Below, one piece after another: positions 8,370 through 17,516 of a stretch of DNA of 64,000 nt (its first letter is position 1; each line of letters opens with the position of its first letter). Source of the DNA: JBKBYG01 sp046313435 (lineage in GTDB: Bacteria; Pseudomonadota; Alphaproteobacteria; Rickettsiales; Arcanibacteraceae); contig JBKBYG010000003.1 in NCBI GenBank assembly GCA_046313435.1, forward strand, positions 1-64,000, written 5' to 3'. The position numbers were made by a program, and so were the translations under genes. The notes beneath the pieces were generated by a model. The model did not search any database, was not told the DNA's origin, and saw only the letters and a list, made by a program, of their open reading frames with translations.

Positions 8370-9078
8370 TAACACTGTCAAGCAACGATTAGCTGAGCAC
8401 CCCGGTTATTTAAGAGAATTGGAAGATTTTAGCTTAGCATGTAAAAATGAAGATAAAAATCAAAACTCCTCTAATAATGTATCATCTTTAGCTCAAATTA
8501 AATTACACTTTACATTATCATTATTAACAAGCTTTTCAACTCCCATTAAGGAATTGTTAAGCTTAAACAAATCCTGGAATGGATTTGTTAGATTAATACA
8601 ATCTTTATCAAATAAACTAGAAAAAGGCGCAGAAAAGTTAATATCTTTATTACCTACTTCAACTCAAGAATTAGCAAAATCATTTGTTAAATCTTCAACT
8701 CCTATAATATTAGCTACAGCAACGGTAAAACCTTGTGTTTCTTTTTATAATTCTGTGCAAAGTGGCAAAAGTACTGGCCAAACTATATTCAATATACTAG
8801 GTGAATTTTGCAAAACAATAGTCCAAGGCGAAATTGCACTTCTTGGAGCTACAGCTGGCGCTATTGCAGCTGAAACCTTAGTTGCTTCAGTTGGCGTGGG
8901 TGCTGCTATTGCTGCAGCCACCACAACATTAGTACCTTTTGCTACAGCAGGATTAGCATTAGGTGCAGCTTCAATTATAGCAAATAAATCTAATAAATCC
9001 CTAAATGCTGCTAATAAGAAATTTACTCAAATGATTAATGCTTCATCAGAAATATCTAACATTTGCGTCGGTTTATAA
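8299..9078 (+). CDS. C-terminal module of the same frameshifted ankyrin gene
   Basis: The frame overlaps the ankyrin half by 71 bases and begins with the end of an ankyrin unit (LLLKYGAVID). From about 8510 it has the shared module seen in seven other loci of the window: the W block SWNGFVRL, then STQELAKSFVKSSTPIIL, then a long Ala/Gly-rich hydrophobic region (about 8840-8980) and KKFTQMI near the end. The ATG at 8299 is probably not a real start, since no good ribosome site precedes it. This is the only family member outside the 49-64 kb island. The hydrophobic stretch could enter membranes; its function is unknown. Confidence 0.75.
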   Translation: MDQQSLPELKMLHRLLLKYGAVIDNTVKQRLAEHPGYLRELEDFSLACKNEDKNQNSSNNVSSLAQIKLHFTLSLLTSFSTPIKELLSLNKSWNGFVRLIQSLSNKLEKGAEKLISLLPTSTQELAKSFVKSSTPIILATATVKPCVSFYNSVQSGKSTGQTIFNILGEFCKTIVQGEIALLGATAGAIAAETLVASVGVGAAIAAATTTLVPFATAGLALGAASIIANKSNKSLNAANKKFTQMINASSEISNICVGL

Positions 9079-9096
9079 AAAAACTATATTTCTATT

Positions 9097-9135
9097 CAAT
9101 AAGGGTATTAAACTGTATATTTTATGCCCTTATTG
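9097..9135. terminator. Inverted repeat between convergent genes
   Basis: CAATAAGGG (9097-9105) pairs with CCCTTATTG (9127-9135) across a 21-base AT-rich spacer. It lies between the ends of the split ankyrin gene and the Nfu gene and may act as a weak terminator for both. No long T-run follows. Confidence 0.4.
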
Positions 9136-9141
9136 ATTTAA

Positions 9142-9696
9142 TCACACAGCTTCTACAGATATTATTTCAGGGATATAATATTTAAGCATGTTCTCAATGC
9201 CATCTTTTAATGTTACTGTAGAGCTAGGACATCCCGAACATGAACCATGAAGTTCTAATTTAACAATTCCATCTACAAAATCTTTAAATATGATGTCTCC
9301 ACCATCTTGTGCAACTGCAGGACGAACCCTTGTTTCAATCAGTTCTTTAATTTGCTTTACTAAATCATCATCTTCTTCAGCGCTTGAGGTTTCATTGCTG
9401 GCTTGCACTTGATCTTTTAATATTGGTTTTTTTGAAACCAAATATTCCATTATTGTAACTAATATTTCAGGCTTTAATAAATCCCAATTAGTGCTTTCAG
9501 TTTTAGTGATTGTAATAAAATCAGAACCTAAAAAGACAGCTGTAACATTTGCAATGCCAAATAATTTTTCCGCAAGTGGAGAAATTTTACATTGAGATTT
9601 ATCAGTAAAATTAATTGGGGCACCACCAGTAATATCTTGGCCAGGTATAAATTTTAAACTATTTGGATTAGGTGTAGATTCAGTATGTATAAACAT
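9142..9696 (-). CDS. Nfu/NifU-type iron-sulfur scaffold protein
   Basis: The 184-residue protein begins with the Nfu N-terminal domain (TESTPNPNSLKF, residues 5-16; GSDFITI) and ends with a NifU C-terminal domain (about 115-184) carrying the cluster-binding CxxC in GSCSGCPSS. An acidic linker lies between. Proteins of this kind carry an Fe-S cluster and pass it to target enzymes in alphaproteobacteria and mitochondria. The length and motifs are complete. It runs convergent to the split ankyrin gene and in the same direction as the following coiled-coil gene and parC, with 30 bases to the former. Confidence 0.95.
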   Translation of the reverse strand: MFIHTESTPNPNSLKFIPGQDITGGAPINFTDKSQCKISPLAEKLFGIANVTAVFLGSDFITITKTESTNWDLLKPEILVTIMEYLVSKKPILKDQVQASNETSSAEEDDDLVKQIKELIETRVRPAVAQDGGDIIFKDFVDGIVKLELHGSCSGCPSSTVTLKDGIENMLKYYIPEIISVEAV

Positions 9697-9726
9697 ATTA
9701 ATACCTATAAATATATAATTTTGTTA

Positions 9727-11973
9727 TTAAGGTAAATTTCTAACACTTTCACCATTTTTTGCAAGAATATTATTAGTCCAGAAATTAATAGCTGGTTCAG
9801 TTTTATTTGTCATTGCTTTTAAACTAGGAAAATCAGTTTCTGTAAATTTAACTTCCTTTAATATTGCTTTCGCTTTCACATGCAAACTTGTTATTTCTTG
9901 AAAAATATGTTGGCTTGATTCAGCAATTTTAACAAATTCTTTTGCCTGCTCACGTGTTTCTTTTAGTTCGTAATATTCTTTGCTTAAAGCGCCTTCTGCT
10001 TCCTTTTTTTTAAATTGGCTATAATTTTTAAATATTCTCCATGCTTCTTCACCATATTTCAGCTTTACCCTATCTCTTATTGCATCTCTTGCAGCTTTAA
10101 GTTTCTCCATAAGTTCACTTTTAGCTATACTAATAGCTAGCAGATCATCATCAAGTTGCTTACTATTAAATACCATGTTTTCTAACAATTTTTCCAGTTT
10201 GAGCGAGTCATATGGCTCCCTTAAAATATCTTTTATTAAGTTTAAAGCTAAATTATTATTTTCTATTGAATTCAAGTACATAATTTGAGCATAATTATAA
10301 TTTTCTTCGCCAATTGCTTGTTCAGCAAGTAATTTATAATAATCTGCGTAATAAGAATAACATTCGCATAATGTTTCCTTATCACTCTGACTTAAAGCTT
10401 TTTTAATAGCCGCGCTTATAATATCGTACGCTTTACCATAAGTAGCGCGGTTGCTTAGAAAGTGAGGTATTTTTTGTAAATTTAACAGTGTTTGATTAAT
10501 TAATTTTGAATCAAAAAATTCTTCATTTTTTTCAATCCTATCATCTTCTTTAATCTCCTCATCTGTAACTTTTTCAATATATAAGCTCTTTTTTTTAAGC
10601 GCTTTTTGAGCTTCTCTTGCACTATCTAATTTAATCTTAGCTGATTCTTCAAAAAAACTTGCTAATTCTGGGAAATCATTTTTAAGATCTTTTAAGCATT
10701 TTTTAGAAAATTCTGTATATTCAGCTGACTCTAAAATTTTAAAGATTTTATTATAATCTTCTATAAGCTTTTTATTTTTTTCTTCTTCTAGCATTATTGC
10801 TTTAATCTTCTCCTGAGTGATCAATTTTTCTTCTTTCAACTCATTAGAAAAAAGCGCAATATTCTCAAGTGTTTGCGCATCGATTTTGGTATTCAACTTT
10901 AGAAGACAATTATTATAGGTTATAGATAATTTTATATATTGCTCTTGGAATTCCAAATATTCTTTCTGTAAGTTATATTCTTTTTCATTTTTGAGCTTTT
11001 CTGAATGCTTTTTAAAAACTGTTATTACGTTATTATTAATCGTGGCTATTCTCAAAAATACATATTTGCTAAGAATATCCATTTCGTATATTTGCGAAGA
11101 AATCAGATTTGAGACTAATTTCTTTAAATAATCATTTTCAATTATTTTTCGATAATATTTTTCATTAAGCTTAATAGCTGCCTTTAAGCTTAATTTATCA
11201 TTAGAATAGTTAGGATTTCTAATTAATTCGATATATATTAATTCGATTAAGTGCGCATATAATACTGAACGAGAAAATTTCTCTTCAGTTTTATCAATAT
11301 CTTGTAAGATTTTATTTTCTACTTTATCTAATGAATTTGCATATTTTAATAACTCTATTTCATAAAAGTAAATATAATTTTGTATTGATTTACTATCATG
11401 CGTATAATCAAAAAGTTCTTTTTTTATTGATTTAATTACTTCTTTATCTTGTTGCAATGCATATAATTTCCATAAATTTATATTTAAATCAAAGATTTCT
11501 TGCCTATATTGCAGTTCCCATTTCTTATATTTGCTTTTTGCTTTTTCCATATAAGTTATAGCTTCTGAAATATAAGGAGCTAAATTATTGCTTGGAGTTA
11601 AAACACTTGTGCTTTCTTGATCAATTAAGAGTTTAATGTTTTGTCCTAAACTAAAATTTATTGAGGCTGAAAATTGTTCAATCTTAGTTTTAAGACTTTC
11701 TATTCCTTTTGTTAATTCTTCAAAAATTTGGTTAGAATTATAAATTTCTTGTTCTATTAACTGAAGTTTTTGTGAAATCTCACGTATTTTTTCTAAATTA
11801 TTCTTACAATCTTTTTGGAAATTTTCAGAATAATTACTTTTATATTGTTCCTGCGTCACTTGCCAGGAAGGTATTATTTCATTTTTTACGAGTAAAACTA
11901 AATCATTATATCGAGAAACCAAATCTTCGAAATTCACTAATTTTATATTTTGATTGCTATCATTATTATTCAT
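9727..11973 (-). CDS. Long helical, coiled-coil protein of unknown function
   Basis: I do not recognise this 748-residue protein. It is strongly charged (Lys, Glu) with Leu/Ile at regular spacing, so it is almost wholly alpha-helical. Coiled-coil stretches are likely at about residues 35-110 and 350-460. A region at about 510-590 has paired helices with Ala/Tyr patterns like TPR units. No signal peptide or membrane span is visible. A perfect 10-base inverted repeat lies about 80 bases upstream of its ATG. It could be a secreted effector or a cytoplasmic scaffold. It lies between housekeeping genes, so it may be a later insertion. Confidence 0.75.
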   Translation of the reverse strand: MNNNDSNQNIKLVNFEDLVSRYNDLVLLVKNEIIPSWQVTQEQYKSNYSENFQKDCKNNLEKIREISQKLQLIEQEIYNSNQIFEELTKGIESLKTKIEQFSASINFSLGQNIKLLIDQESTSVLTPSNNLAPYISEAITYMEKAKSKYKKWELQYRQEIFDLNINLWKLYALQQDKEVIKSIKKELFDYTHDSKSIQNYIYFYEIELLKYANSLDKVENKILQDIDKTEEKFSRSVLYAHLIELIYIELIRNPNYSNDKLSLKAAIKLNEKYYRKIIENDYLKKLVSNLISSQIYEMDILSKYVFLRIATINNNVITVFKKHSEKLKNEKEYNLQKEYLEFQEQYIKLSITYNNCLLKLNTKIDAQTLENIALFSNELKEEKLITQEKIKAIMLEEEKNKKLIEDYNKIFKILESAEYTEFSKKCLKDLKNDFPELASFFEESAKIKLDSAREAQKALKKKSLYIEKVTDEEIKEDDRIEKNEEFFDSKLINQTLLNLQKIPHFLSNRATYGKAYDIISAAIKKALSQSDKETLCECYSYYADYYKLLAEQAIGEENYNYAQIMYLNSIENNNLALNLIKDILREPYDSLKLEKLLENMVFNSKQLDDDLLAISIAKSELMEKLKAARDAIRDRVKLKYGEEAWRIFKNYSQFKKKEAEGALSKEYYELKETREQAKEFVKIAESSQHIFQEITSLHVKAKAILKEVKFTETDFPSLKAMTNKTEPAINFWTNNILAKNGESVRNLP

Positions 11974-12052
11974 ATAATTTATCTTTACGTCATTAGTTAA
12001 TTAATTTATCTTTTAAAGTTAACTTAGATATTTATTAACTAAACGCATAGCA

Positions 12053-12082
12053 TTAATATTTGATTTTGTAAACAAATATTAA
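12053..12082. promoter_or_regulatory. Inverted repeat upstream of the coiled-coil gene
   Basis: TTAATATTTG (12053-12062) and CAAATATTAA (12073-12082) form a perfect 10-base inverted repeat around a 10-base spacer, about 80 bases before the start of the 9727-11973 gene. The same half-site is found in front of the split ankyrin gene near 7719. A transcription factor site is a fair guess. Confidence 0.35.
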
Positions 12083-12126
12083 CCAATTCGAGGAATAATA
12101 AAAAATAATTAATGATATTAGATAAT

Positions 12127-14346
12127 TTATTCGAATTTATTACTTCTTGGAAATCCTACTGGAGGTAATCTACCTATTGAGCCTCTTTTACCAATCCATG
12201 GAAGTAGGTTTGTTTCAACCCTGTTGCGTCCACCGAGTGACCATGATAAGCCTTTTTCAAAATGGAAGAATTTAACATCTGATAAAACAGCATGTTTATA
12301 TTTTTGTAAAGTCACACCTTGGCCTCGTTTCATTATAGGAAGCTCTTCTAAGGAATAAATAACCAATTTTCTATTAGTTCCAATAATTGCAATTCTATCT
12401 CCCTCTACTTGTTTGCATAAGAAAGCCTCGTCATTTGCTCCTAAATTTAAAATTTGTTTACCTGATTTAGTTTGAGCTACTATTTCATTTTCTTCTACAA
12501 TAAAACCTTTTCCATTTTTAGAAGTAACAAAAAATTTACGATTATTGTGATGTATAAACATATCAAGAATTTCAACGTCATTTTCTAAATCGATAAGCAT
12601 GCGAATAGAATCACCATGGCCCTTACCTTTTGCTATTTTATCACATGCAATCGTGTAAAACTTACCATTACTAACAAATACTATTAATTTATCCGTATTG
12701 CTTGCTTTAATTACAAATCTTTCTTCATCACTATCTTTATATTTAATCTCTTGTACATCAACATTATGACCTTTCTGAGATTTAATCCATCCTAGTTTTG
12801 AGCAGATTATTGTTATATCTTCTTTTTCTAAAAATGCTTCAATAGATATTGAATTAGTAACTTCTTTGAGTTCTTCAAAACTAGTTCTTCTTGCGCCAAG
12901 TTCTGTAGATATAGCAAATCTTTTTTGTACATCTTTTATTTCGCTTGCTACTTTCTTCCAACATCTATCTTCGTTTGAAGTTATTTTAAGTAATTCTTCT
13001 TTCTCTAACAATAATTTATCATGTTCTTTCTTAATTTCAATCTCTTCAAGCTTTCTAAGTGATCTAAGCCTCATATTAAGGATATATTCAATTTGAATCT
13101 CAGTTAAAGAAAACTTCTTTGCAAGTATTTCCTTAGCTTCATCTTCTTCCCTAATAATTTTAATAACTTCATCAAGGTTCAAATATGCAATCAGAAAGCC
13201 TTCTAATATATGAAGCCTATGATTAATTTGATCTAACCTATGTTTTGAGCGTCTTATAACTAAATCATATCTAAACTCCAAGAATGCTTCCAAAATTTGC
13301 TTTAGATTCATCACTCCTGGTACTAAATTCTTATTAAGAACATTCATATTAAGATTTATTTTTACTTCTAAATCAGTAAGTTTAAATAATGATTCCATTA
13401 ATACTTCAGCATCACAAGTACGGTTTTTTGGTTCAAAAATTATTCTAATTTCTTCAGCAGATTCATCCCTGATATTTCCTAATAATGGTAATTTTTTTTC
13501 CTTGAATAAATCAGCAATTTTTTCTATCAATCTGGATTTTTGAACTTGGTAAGGAATTTCTGAAACTATTATTTGATATTGGCCATGAGATAAATGCTCA
13601 ACAGACCATCTTGCCCTAAGCCTTATTCCTCCTTTGCCTGTATTATAAGCAGTAAATATATTTTCCTTTGACTCTACTATAATCCCCCCAGTTGGGAAAT
13701 CAGGACCAAGTACATATTCCATTAAATCTTTAATTTCAAGATTTGGATTTTTTATAAGCGCAAGCAATGCATCACATAATTCTGAAATGTTATGGGGAGG
13801 AATATATGTTGCCATTCCAACAGCAATACCTTCAGAGCCATTAGCAAGTAAGTTTGGAAAACTTGCAGGAAGAAGTGCTGGTTCCTCATCGTTTGAATCA
13901 TAAGTTGGCTTAAAATCGACGGTATTTTTATCAATATCTTCAAGTAATGCTAATGCAACTTCAGTAAGTCTGGCTTCAGTATAACGCATTGCAGCTGCGT
14001 TATCTCCATCAATTGAACCAAAATTTCCCTGTCCATCAACTAAAGGATATCTTACTGAAAAGCTTTGCGCAAGCCTAACTAGTGTTTCATAAACAGCTGT
14101 ATCACCATGGGGATGATATTTACCTATTACATCTCCAACTACCCTTGCACATTTTTTGAATCCACTTTTTGGATCAAGTTTCAATTGAAGCATTGCGTAA
14201 AGTAGTCTTCTATGAACCGGCTTTAAGCCGTCCCTAACATCCGGCAAAGACCTTGACATAATTGTAGATAAAGCATATGCAAGATAACGTTCACCTATAG
14301 TGTCCATAAAATCTTTATCTTCAATATCTTTAACTTTTAAATTCAT
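12127..14346 (-). CDS. parC: DNA topoisomerase IV subunit A
   Basis: ParC cuts and rejoins DNA together with ParE to unlink daughter chromosomes. The 739-residue length is that of alphaproteobacterial ParC rather than GyrA (usually above 850). The N-terminal block LPDVRDGLKPVHRR is followed by the quinolone-region motif GKYHPHGDTAVYE and the active-site tyrosine in AAMRYTEARL. The sequence RYPLVDGQGNFGS favours ParC over GyrA. The C-terminal part has beta-propeller-like repeats and ends with RLPPVGFPRSNKF. The residue at the E. coli ParC Ser80 position is Thr; no resistance claim is made. It follows ispA by 50 bases on the same strand. Confidence 0.93.
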   Translation of the reverse strand: MNLKVKDIEDKDFMDTIGERYLAYALSTIMSRSLPDVRDGLKPVHRRLLYAMLQLKLDPKSGFKKCARVVGDVIGKYHPHGDTAVYETLVRLAQSFSVRYPLVDGQGNFGSIDGDNAAAMRYTEARLTEVALALLEDIDKNTVDFKPTYDSNDEEPALLPASFPNLLANGSEGIAVGMATYIPPHNISELCDALLALIKNPNLEIKDLMEYVLGPDFPTGGIIVESKENIFTAYNTGKGGIRLRARWSVEHLSHGQYQIIVSEIPYQVQKSRLIEKIADLFKEKKLPLLGNIRDESAEEIRIIFEPKNRTCDAEVLMESLFKLTDLEVKINLNMNVLNKNLVPGVMNLKQILEAFLEFRYDLVIRRSKHRLDQINHRLHILEGFLIAYLNLDEVIKIIREEDEAKEILAKKFSLTEIQIEYILNMRLRSLRKLEEIEIKKEHDKLLLEKEELLKITSNEDRCWKKVASEIKDVQKRFAISTELGARRTSFEELKEVTNSISIEAFLEKEDITIICSKLGWIKSQKGHNVDVQEIKYKDSDEERFVIKASNTDKLIVFVSNGKFYTIACDKIAKGKGHGDSIRMLIDLENDVEILDMFIHHNNRKFFVTSKNGKGFIVEENEIVAQTKSGKQILNLGANDEAFLCKQVEGDRIAIIGTNRKLVIYSLEELPIMKRGQGVTLQKYKHAVLSDVKFFHFEKGLSWSLGGRNRVETNLLPWIGKRGSIGRLPPVGFPRSNKFE

Positions 14347-14396
14347 AGAATCTTTCCTTTATTAAAACTCAAAAAAATGAGTAACTACTAAAATTT

Positions 14397-15278
14397 TTAT
14401 TTATTTTGCTCTAATATATATCTTGCTAGATCTTTAAGAAAACTAGCTCTGTGATCAAAAATTGCTAGATGTGATATTGCTTGCTCAACAAGTATTTGCG
14501 CCTGCTCAAATGCTTGTTGCTTACCCATTACTGCGACAAAGCTTGCTTTTGGCAATGGTTTATTTGCTAATTTATCTTCTTGATCTTCTAAATCATCTAT
14601 TATTTGAAACGCTAAACCTATCGAATGAGCATAACCTCTTAAAGCTGTATGAATAGTCTTAGGCGCCTTACCTAAAATAGCCCCTGCTTCACATGCAACA
14701 GCAAATAATGCACCAGTTTTCATCCTCTGCGTGCGGGTAATTTCGTTCATTGTTACTTCTTTATTACTATAACGCAAATCTAACATCTGACCTCCTGCCA
14801 TACCAAACACACCAATAGCTCTTGCAACTTGACTGATCAACTCACATCTAATGGAAGCATCATGATGAATTGAACTATCCGCTAGAACTTCAAAAGCCAA
14901 AGTAAGAAGTGCATCTCCAGCAAGTATTGCAGTGGCTTCATCAAATTTTTTATGACAACTTGGCTGGCCCCGCCTTACATCATCATTATCCATACCAGGT
15001 AAGTCATCATGTATCAGTGAATAGGCATGGATTAACTCTATGGCAGCGCCAACTTGTAAGGAAGGTTCAAGGCCAACGCTAAATAATTTAGCGCAAGTAA
15101 CTGTTAAAAAAGGTCTAAGTCTTTTTCCCGGTGACAAAGTACTATATCTCATAGCCTCAGCAAGTCTACCATCTTCACCGGATTCAATTTCAGGCAATAA
15201 ATTACTTATTTTCTCATCAACAAGTGATGATGTCTCTTTCAAAGCTCGTAAGAAATCAGAATACAATTTATACCTCAT
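14397..15278 (-). CDS. ispA: Polyprenyl (farnesyl) diphosphate synthase
   Basis: The enzyme condenses isopentenyl diphosphate with allylic diphosphates to make farnesyl diphosphate, the precursor of undecaprenyl carriers and quinones. Both aspartate-rich motifs are present: DDLPGMDND (near residue 92) and IIDDLED (near residue 230), with the nearby GKRLRP and MAGGQMLDL blocks. The 293-residue length is that of IspA-type synthases (about 299). Product length cannot be fixed from sequence alone. It lies directly upstream of parC on the same strand and could be co-transcribed. Confidence 0.93.
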   Translation of the reverse strand: MRYKLYSDFLRALKETSSLVDEKISNLLPEIESGEDGRLAEAMRYSTLSPGKRLRPFLTVTCAKLFSVGLEPSLQVGAAIELIHAYSLIHDDLPGMDNDDVRRGQPSCHKKFDEATAILAGDALLTLAFEVLADSSIHHDASIRCELISQVARAIGVFGMAGGQMLDLRYSNKEVTMNEITRTQRMKTGALFAVACEAGAILGKAPKTIHTALRGYAHSIGLAFQIIDDLEDQEDKLANKPLPKASFVAVMGKQQAFEQAQILVEQAISHLAIFDHRASFLKDLARYILEQNK

Positions 15279-15423
15279 TATAAAATATTGGCTAGGTTCT
15301 GTAATATATAGATAATTTAATACAAATGCACCTTCTATTAAAGTTTTATTTTTATTTGATTATAATCAGGAGCTCTTATATTGGAAAAGCTGTATTTAAA
15401 AGTTAATTTGCGTTAATATTTCC

Positions 15424-15452
15424 CTTGACAAAATTGTTAGCTTTGTTAGTAT
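15424..15452 (+). promoter_or_regulatory. Sigma-70-type promoter
   Basis: TTGACA at 15424-15429 is followed after about 16 bases by TAGTAT, just before the run of N. This is among the strongest promoter matches in the window and points at the gene starting at 15499. The true distance to the gene is unknown because of the N gap. Confidence 0.55.
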
Positions 15453-15462
15453 NNNNNNNNNN
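15453..15462. other. Scaffold gap of about ten N
   Basis: The run of N marks an assembly join. Ten is a conventional filler, so the real missing length is unknown, and genes could be lacking between ispA and the 15499 gene. Confidence 0.95.
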
Positions 15463-15498
15463 TTAAATAAATTTAGGATTAGGGCTAAAAGGACTGTT

Positions 15499-16713
15499 AT
15501 GGAAAAAATATTAAAAATTATTGCCGTATTATTTACAAATGCAATCGCTTATACTCTTATATATACAATTAGATCTGTTGCCAATATAATACCTGCAATT
15601 GATTTTTTATCGCAACTTTTAGAAGTAACTTTATATAATATACTTAGCACTCCATTTGCAATGATTGCAAGAGGCATTATTGAAGGTCATAAATATTACA
15701 AATTTTTTTCTGAAAAATTTAAAGGAGAAAATGCAAATATTTTTAACAAAATGCTAGGCGTATGTGTAGGCATAGTTATGGGGATAGCAGGTGCAGGCCT
15801 TGGTGTTGTGAGAGAATTTGGAAAAGCATTAGAATTAGAAATGGTTGAAATTGGCAGTTTTATTTCAAAAATGCTTGGAAAAGATAATTCTAAAGTATCC
15901 GCATCACTTTCTTTCGGTTTTTCGCTTAAAGCATTTATATATACTTTCAAATTTTTCAATAAATATTTAACTGAAAAACTCGGTAGCAAATACTCTAGTA
16001 TTAGTAAGGTCATTGCAGCAATACCTTCATTAATTTCTGCACTATTAACGCATATTGCAAGTTTAATTACTGCTCCTATTATGTATACCTTATCAAATTT
16101 AATAGATTATTTTGAAGCTAACGAAGATTCAATAAATGTTTTTAAGACTAGAGCAGAGTTAATTTACTCTGATACATATTTAAAAGGAGGACATATAAAA
16201 GCTAGTGCTTCAAATGCATTATATTCTCATATAATTCTTGTTAAAGAAACTGCACAAAATATCGTAGGCTCATTTAGTTCAATTTTTGAGATTATGAAAA
16301 CTGAAGTAAATACATACGCTAAATGGGGAAATATTTCTAAGGAAGATTCTTATAGATCAACAAAGGTTCTAGGTGCGGTAACAGGATTAATTTCAGGTAT
16401 TGGAGGCGCAGCAATAGGATTAGTAGAAGGAATTGCTGATTCAATTGAATTCCAAACCATAGTTTTTGCTAACTTTTTATCCCGCTTACAAGGTGAAAGA
16501 GTTGACATTAAAAACACTGAGCCTGAAGTTTCTTATAGTGAAGTTTTTTTAAGTGATCAGTATAGAATTAATAATAACAGCCCTGATTTGAAAATGCATG
16601 ATAACGTAACCGGTAGCATTACTAAAGAGTATACTAAAAATCTAACATATACTGATTTTAGAGACACTCTTGGAAAAAGACAAACTACGAGTCAGGATAA
16701 AGGTGGAAGATAG
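15499..16713 (+). CDS. Glycine-rich membrane-associated protein with an internal duplication
   Basis: I do not recognise this 404-residue protein. A hydrophobic N-terminus (about residues 5-35) could be a signal anchor. Two related segments occur at about 85-125 and 290-330: both start MLG or VLG, continue with alternating Gly and small residues (IAGAGLGVVREF and IGGAAIGLVEGI), and end in a helix finishing SKMLG or SRLQG. A third hydrophobic block is near 170-195. The C-terminal 70 residues are polar. The start is supported by AAAAGGA before the ATG. It could be a membrane or secreted protein using glycine-zipper helices. It lies just after an assembly gap, convergent to the flagellar block. 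Confidence 0.75.
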   Translation: MEKILKIIAVLFTNAIAYTLIYTIRSVANIIPAIDFLSQLLEVTLYNILSTPFAMIARGIIEGHKYYKFFSEKFKGENANIFNKMLGVCVGIVMGIAGAGLGVVREFGKALELEMVEIGSFISKMLGKDNSKVSASLSFGFSLKAFIYTFKFFNKYLTEKLGSKYSSISKVIAAIPSLISALLTHIASLITAPIMYTLSNLIDYFEANEDSINVFKTRAELIYSDTYLKGGHIKASASNALYSHIILVKETAQNIVGSFSSIFEIMKTEVNTYAKWGNISKEDSYRSTKVLGAVTGLISGIGGAAIGLVEGIADSIEFQTIVFANFLSRLQGERVDIKNTEPEVSYSEVFLSDQYRINNNSPDLKMHDNVTGSITKEYTKNLTYTDFRDTLGKRQTTSQDKGGR

Positions 16714-16729
16714 TAATTTTTTCTTAAAA

Positions 16730-16763
16730 AAGGCTAGAGTAATGAACTCCTCTAGTCTCCTTT
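16730..16763 (+). terminator. Hairpin terminator after the 15499 gene
   Basis: AAGGCTAGAG (16730-16739) pairs, with one wobble, with CTCTAGTCTCCTT (16750-16762), followed by a short T-rich stretch. It sits between this gene and the convergent motE gene. Confidence 0.55.
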
Positions 16764-17514
16764 AATTCGCTATTGGATCGAATTTTTTCTGTTTTGCAAA
16801 TTCAACAGTTAGTTCAGTTGCTTTTTGTGGATTCATTTGTGCAAGTATTGGTGCGGTCTTTGCTTCCTTCATTTTATCTAATACTTGTAGTAGTAACGGC
16901 ATTTCTAAACCTTCAAATATTTTAGCAGCTTCCTTAGGCTTCATATTTTCATATATTTTAACCAAACTACCGATTTTCATATCTTCTTTTTGGTTATACT
17001 GATCTAATAAGCCGCTTACTTCATCTTTCAAACTTTTTAAATCTTGTAATTTTTTATCAAGCTTTTCTTCTGCAGCCGTAAGTAAAGTTTGTTTCGTAAT
17101 CAGCTCATTATTCGACTTTTCAATCTCCTCTCTACGTTTTGAAAGGCTTTGTAATATTTCAATGTCAATATCACTAAAACTAGTCTTTTTACAGTCAAAT
17201 TCTTTTGGACGAACTTTACTTATTTTACCATCTAAGGATTCTTCTTCTTTAGATTTCTTCTTATCTCCTTCCCCACTACTATGCTCAGAACCTTCCTCTT
17301 TTGCCTCTTTTCCTTCAGACTTATGTTCTGAACCCTCATCTTTAGCTTCTTTGTCTTCAGATTTATGCTCAGACTGCTCCTCTTGCTTGGCACTCAAATT
17401 AATAGTTGAAAATAATTCACTGACATTTTTACTACTTTCAATTATTGCTTCAATCTTTACAACGAGCATAAATATTGAAGCAATAATCATGTAAGGTAAA
17501 AAACGTATTTTCAT
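16762..17514 (-). CDS. motE: MotE-like flagellar motility protein
   Basis: The C-terminal domain (about residues 185-250) has the MgtE-N-like pattern of alphaproteobacterial MotE proteins: VKIYENMKPKEAAKIFEGL, LLLQVLDKM and PILAQMNPQKA. MotE is a periplasmic chaperone for the motor protein MotC in rhizobia. An N-terminal signal-anchor segment (about 7-25) precedes a strongly charged linker with a 14-residue tandem repeat at 48-89 (units starting SEHKSE), then a coiled coil (about 115-175). It is the last gene of fliL-fliM-DUF6468-motE, two bases after its upstream neighbour, which supports a flagellar role. No motB or motC is in the window. Confidence 0.82.
   Translation of the reverse strand: MKIRFLPYMIIASIFMLVVKIEAIIESSKNVSELFSTINLSAKQEEQSEHKSEDKEAKDEGSEHKSEGKEAKEEGSEHSSGEGDKKKSKEEESLDGKISKVRPKEFDCKKTSFSDIDIEILQSLSKRREEIEKSNNELITKQTLLTAAEEKLDKKLQDLKSLKDEVSGLLDQYNQKEDMKIGSLVKIYENMKPKEAAKIFEGLEMPLLLQVLDKMKEAKTAPILAQMNPQKATELTVEFAKQKKFDPIAN
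17248..17373 (-). repeat. Tandem 42-base repeat inside motE
   Basis: Three successive units encode SEHKSEDKEAKDEG, SEHKSEGKEAKEEG and the more diverged SEHSSGEGDKKKSK. The first two are nearly identical. Such in-frame minisatellites change copy number easily; here that would only alter the length of the charged linker. Confidence 0.75.
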
Positions 17515-17516
17515 AT

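Noticed and set aside
12127..14346. Calling this gene gyrA
   Set aside because: The 739-residue length, RYPLVDGQGNFGS and the C-terminal end fit ParC better than GyrA.
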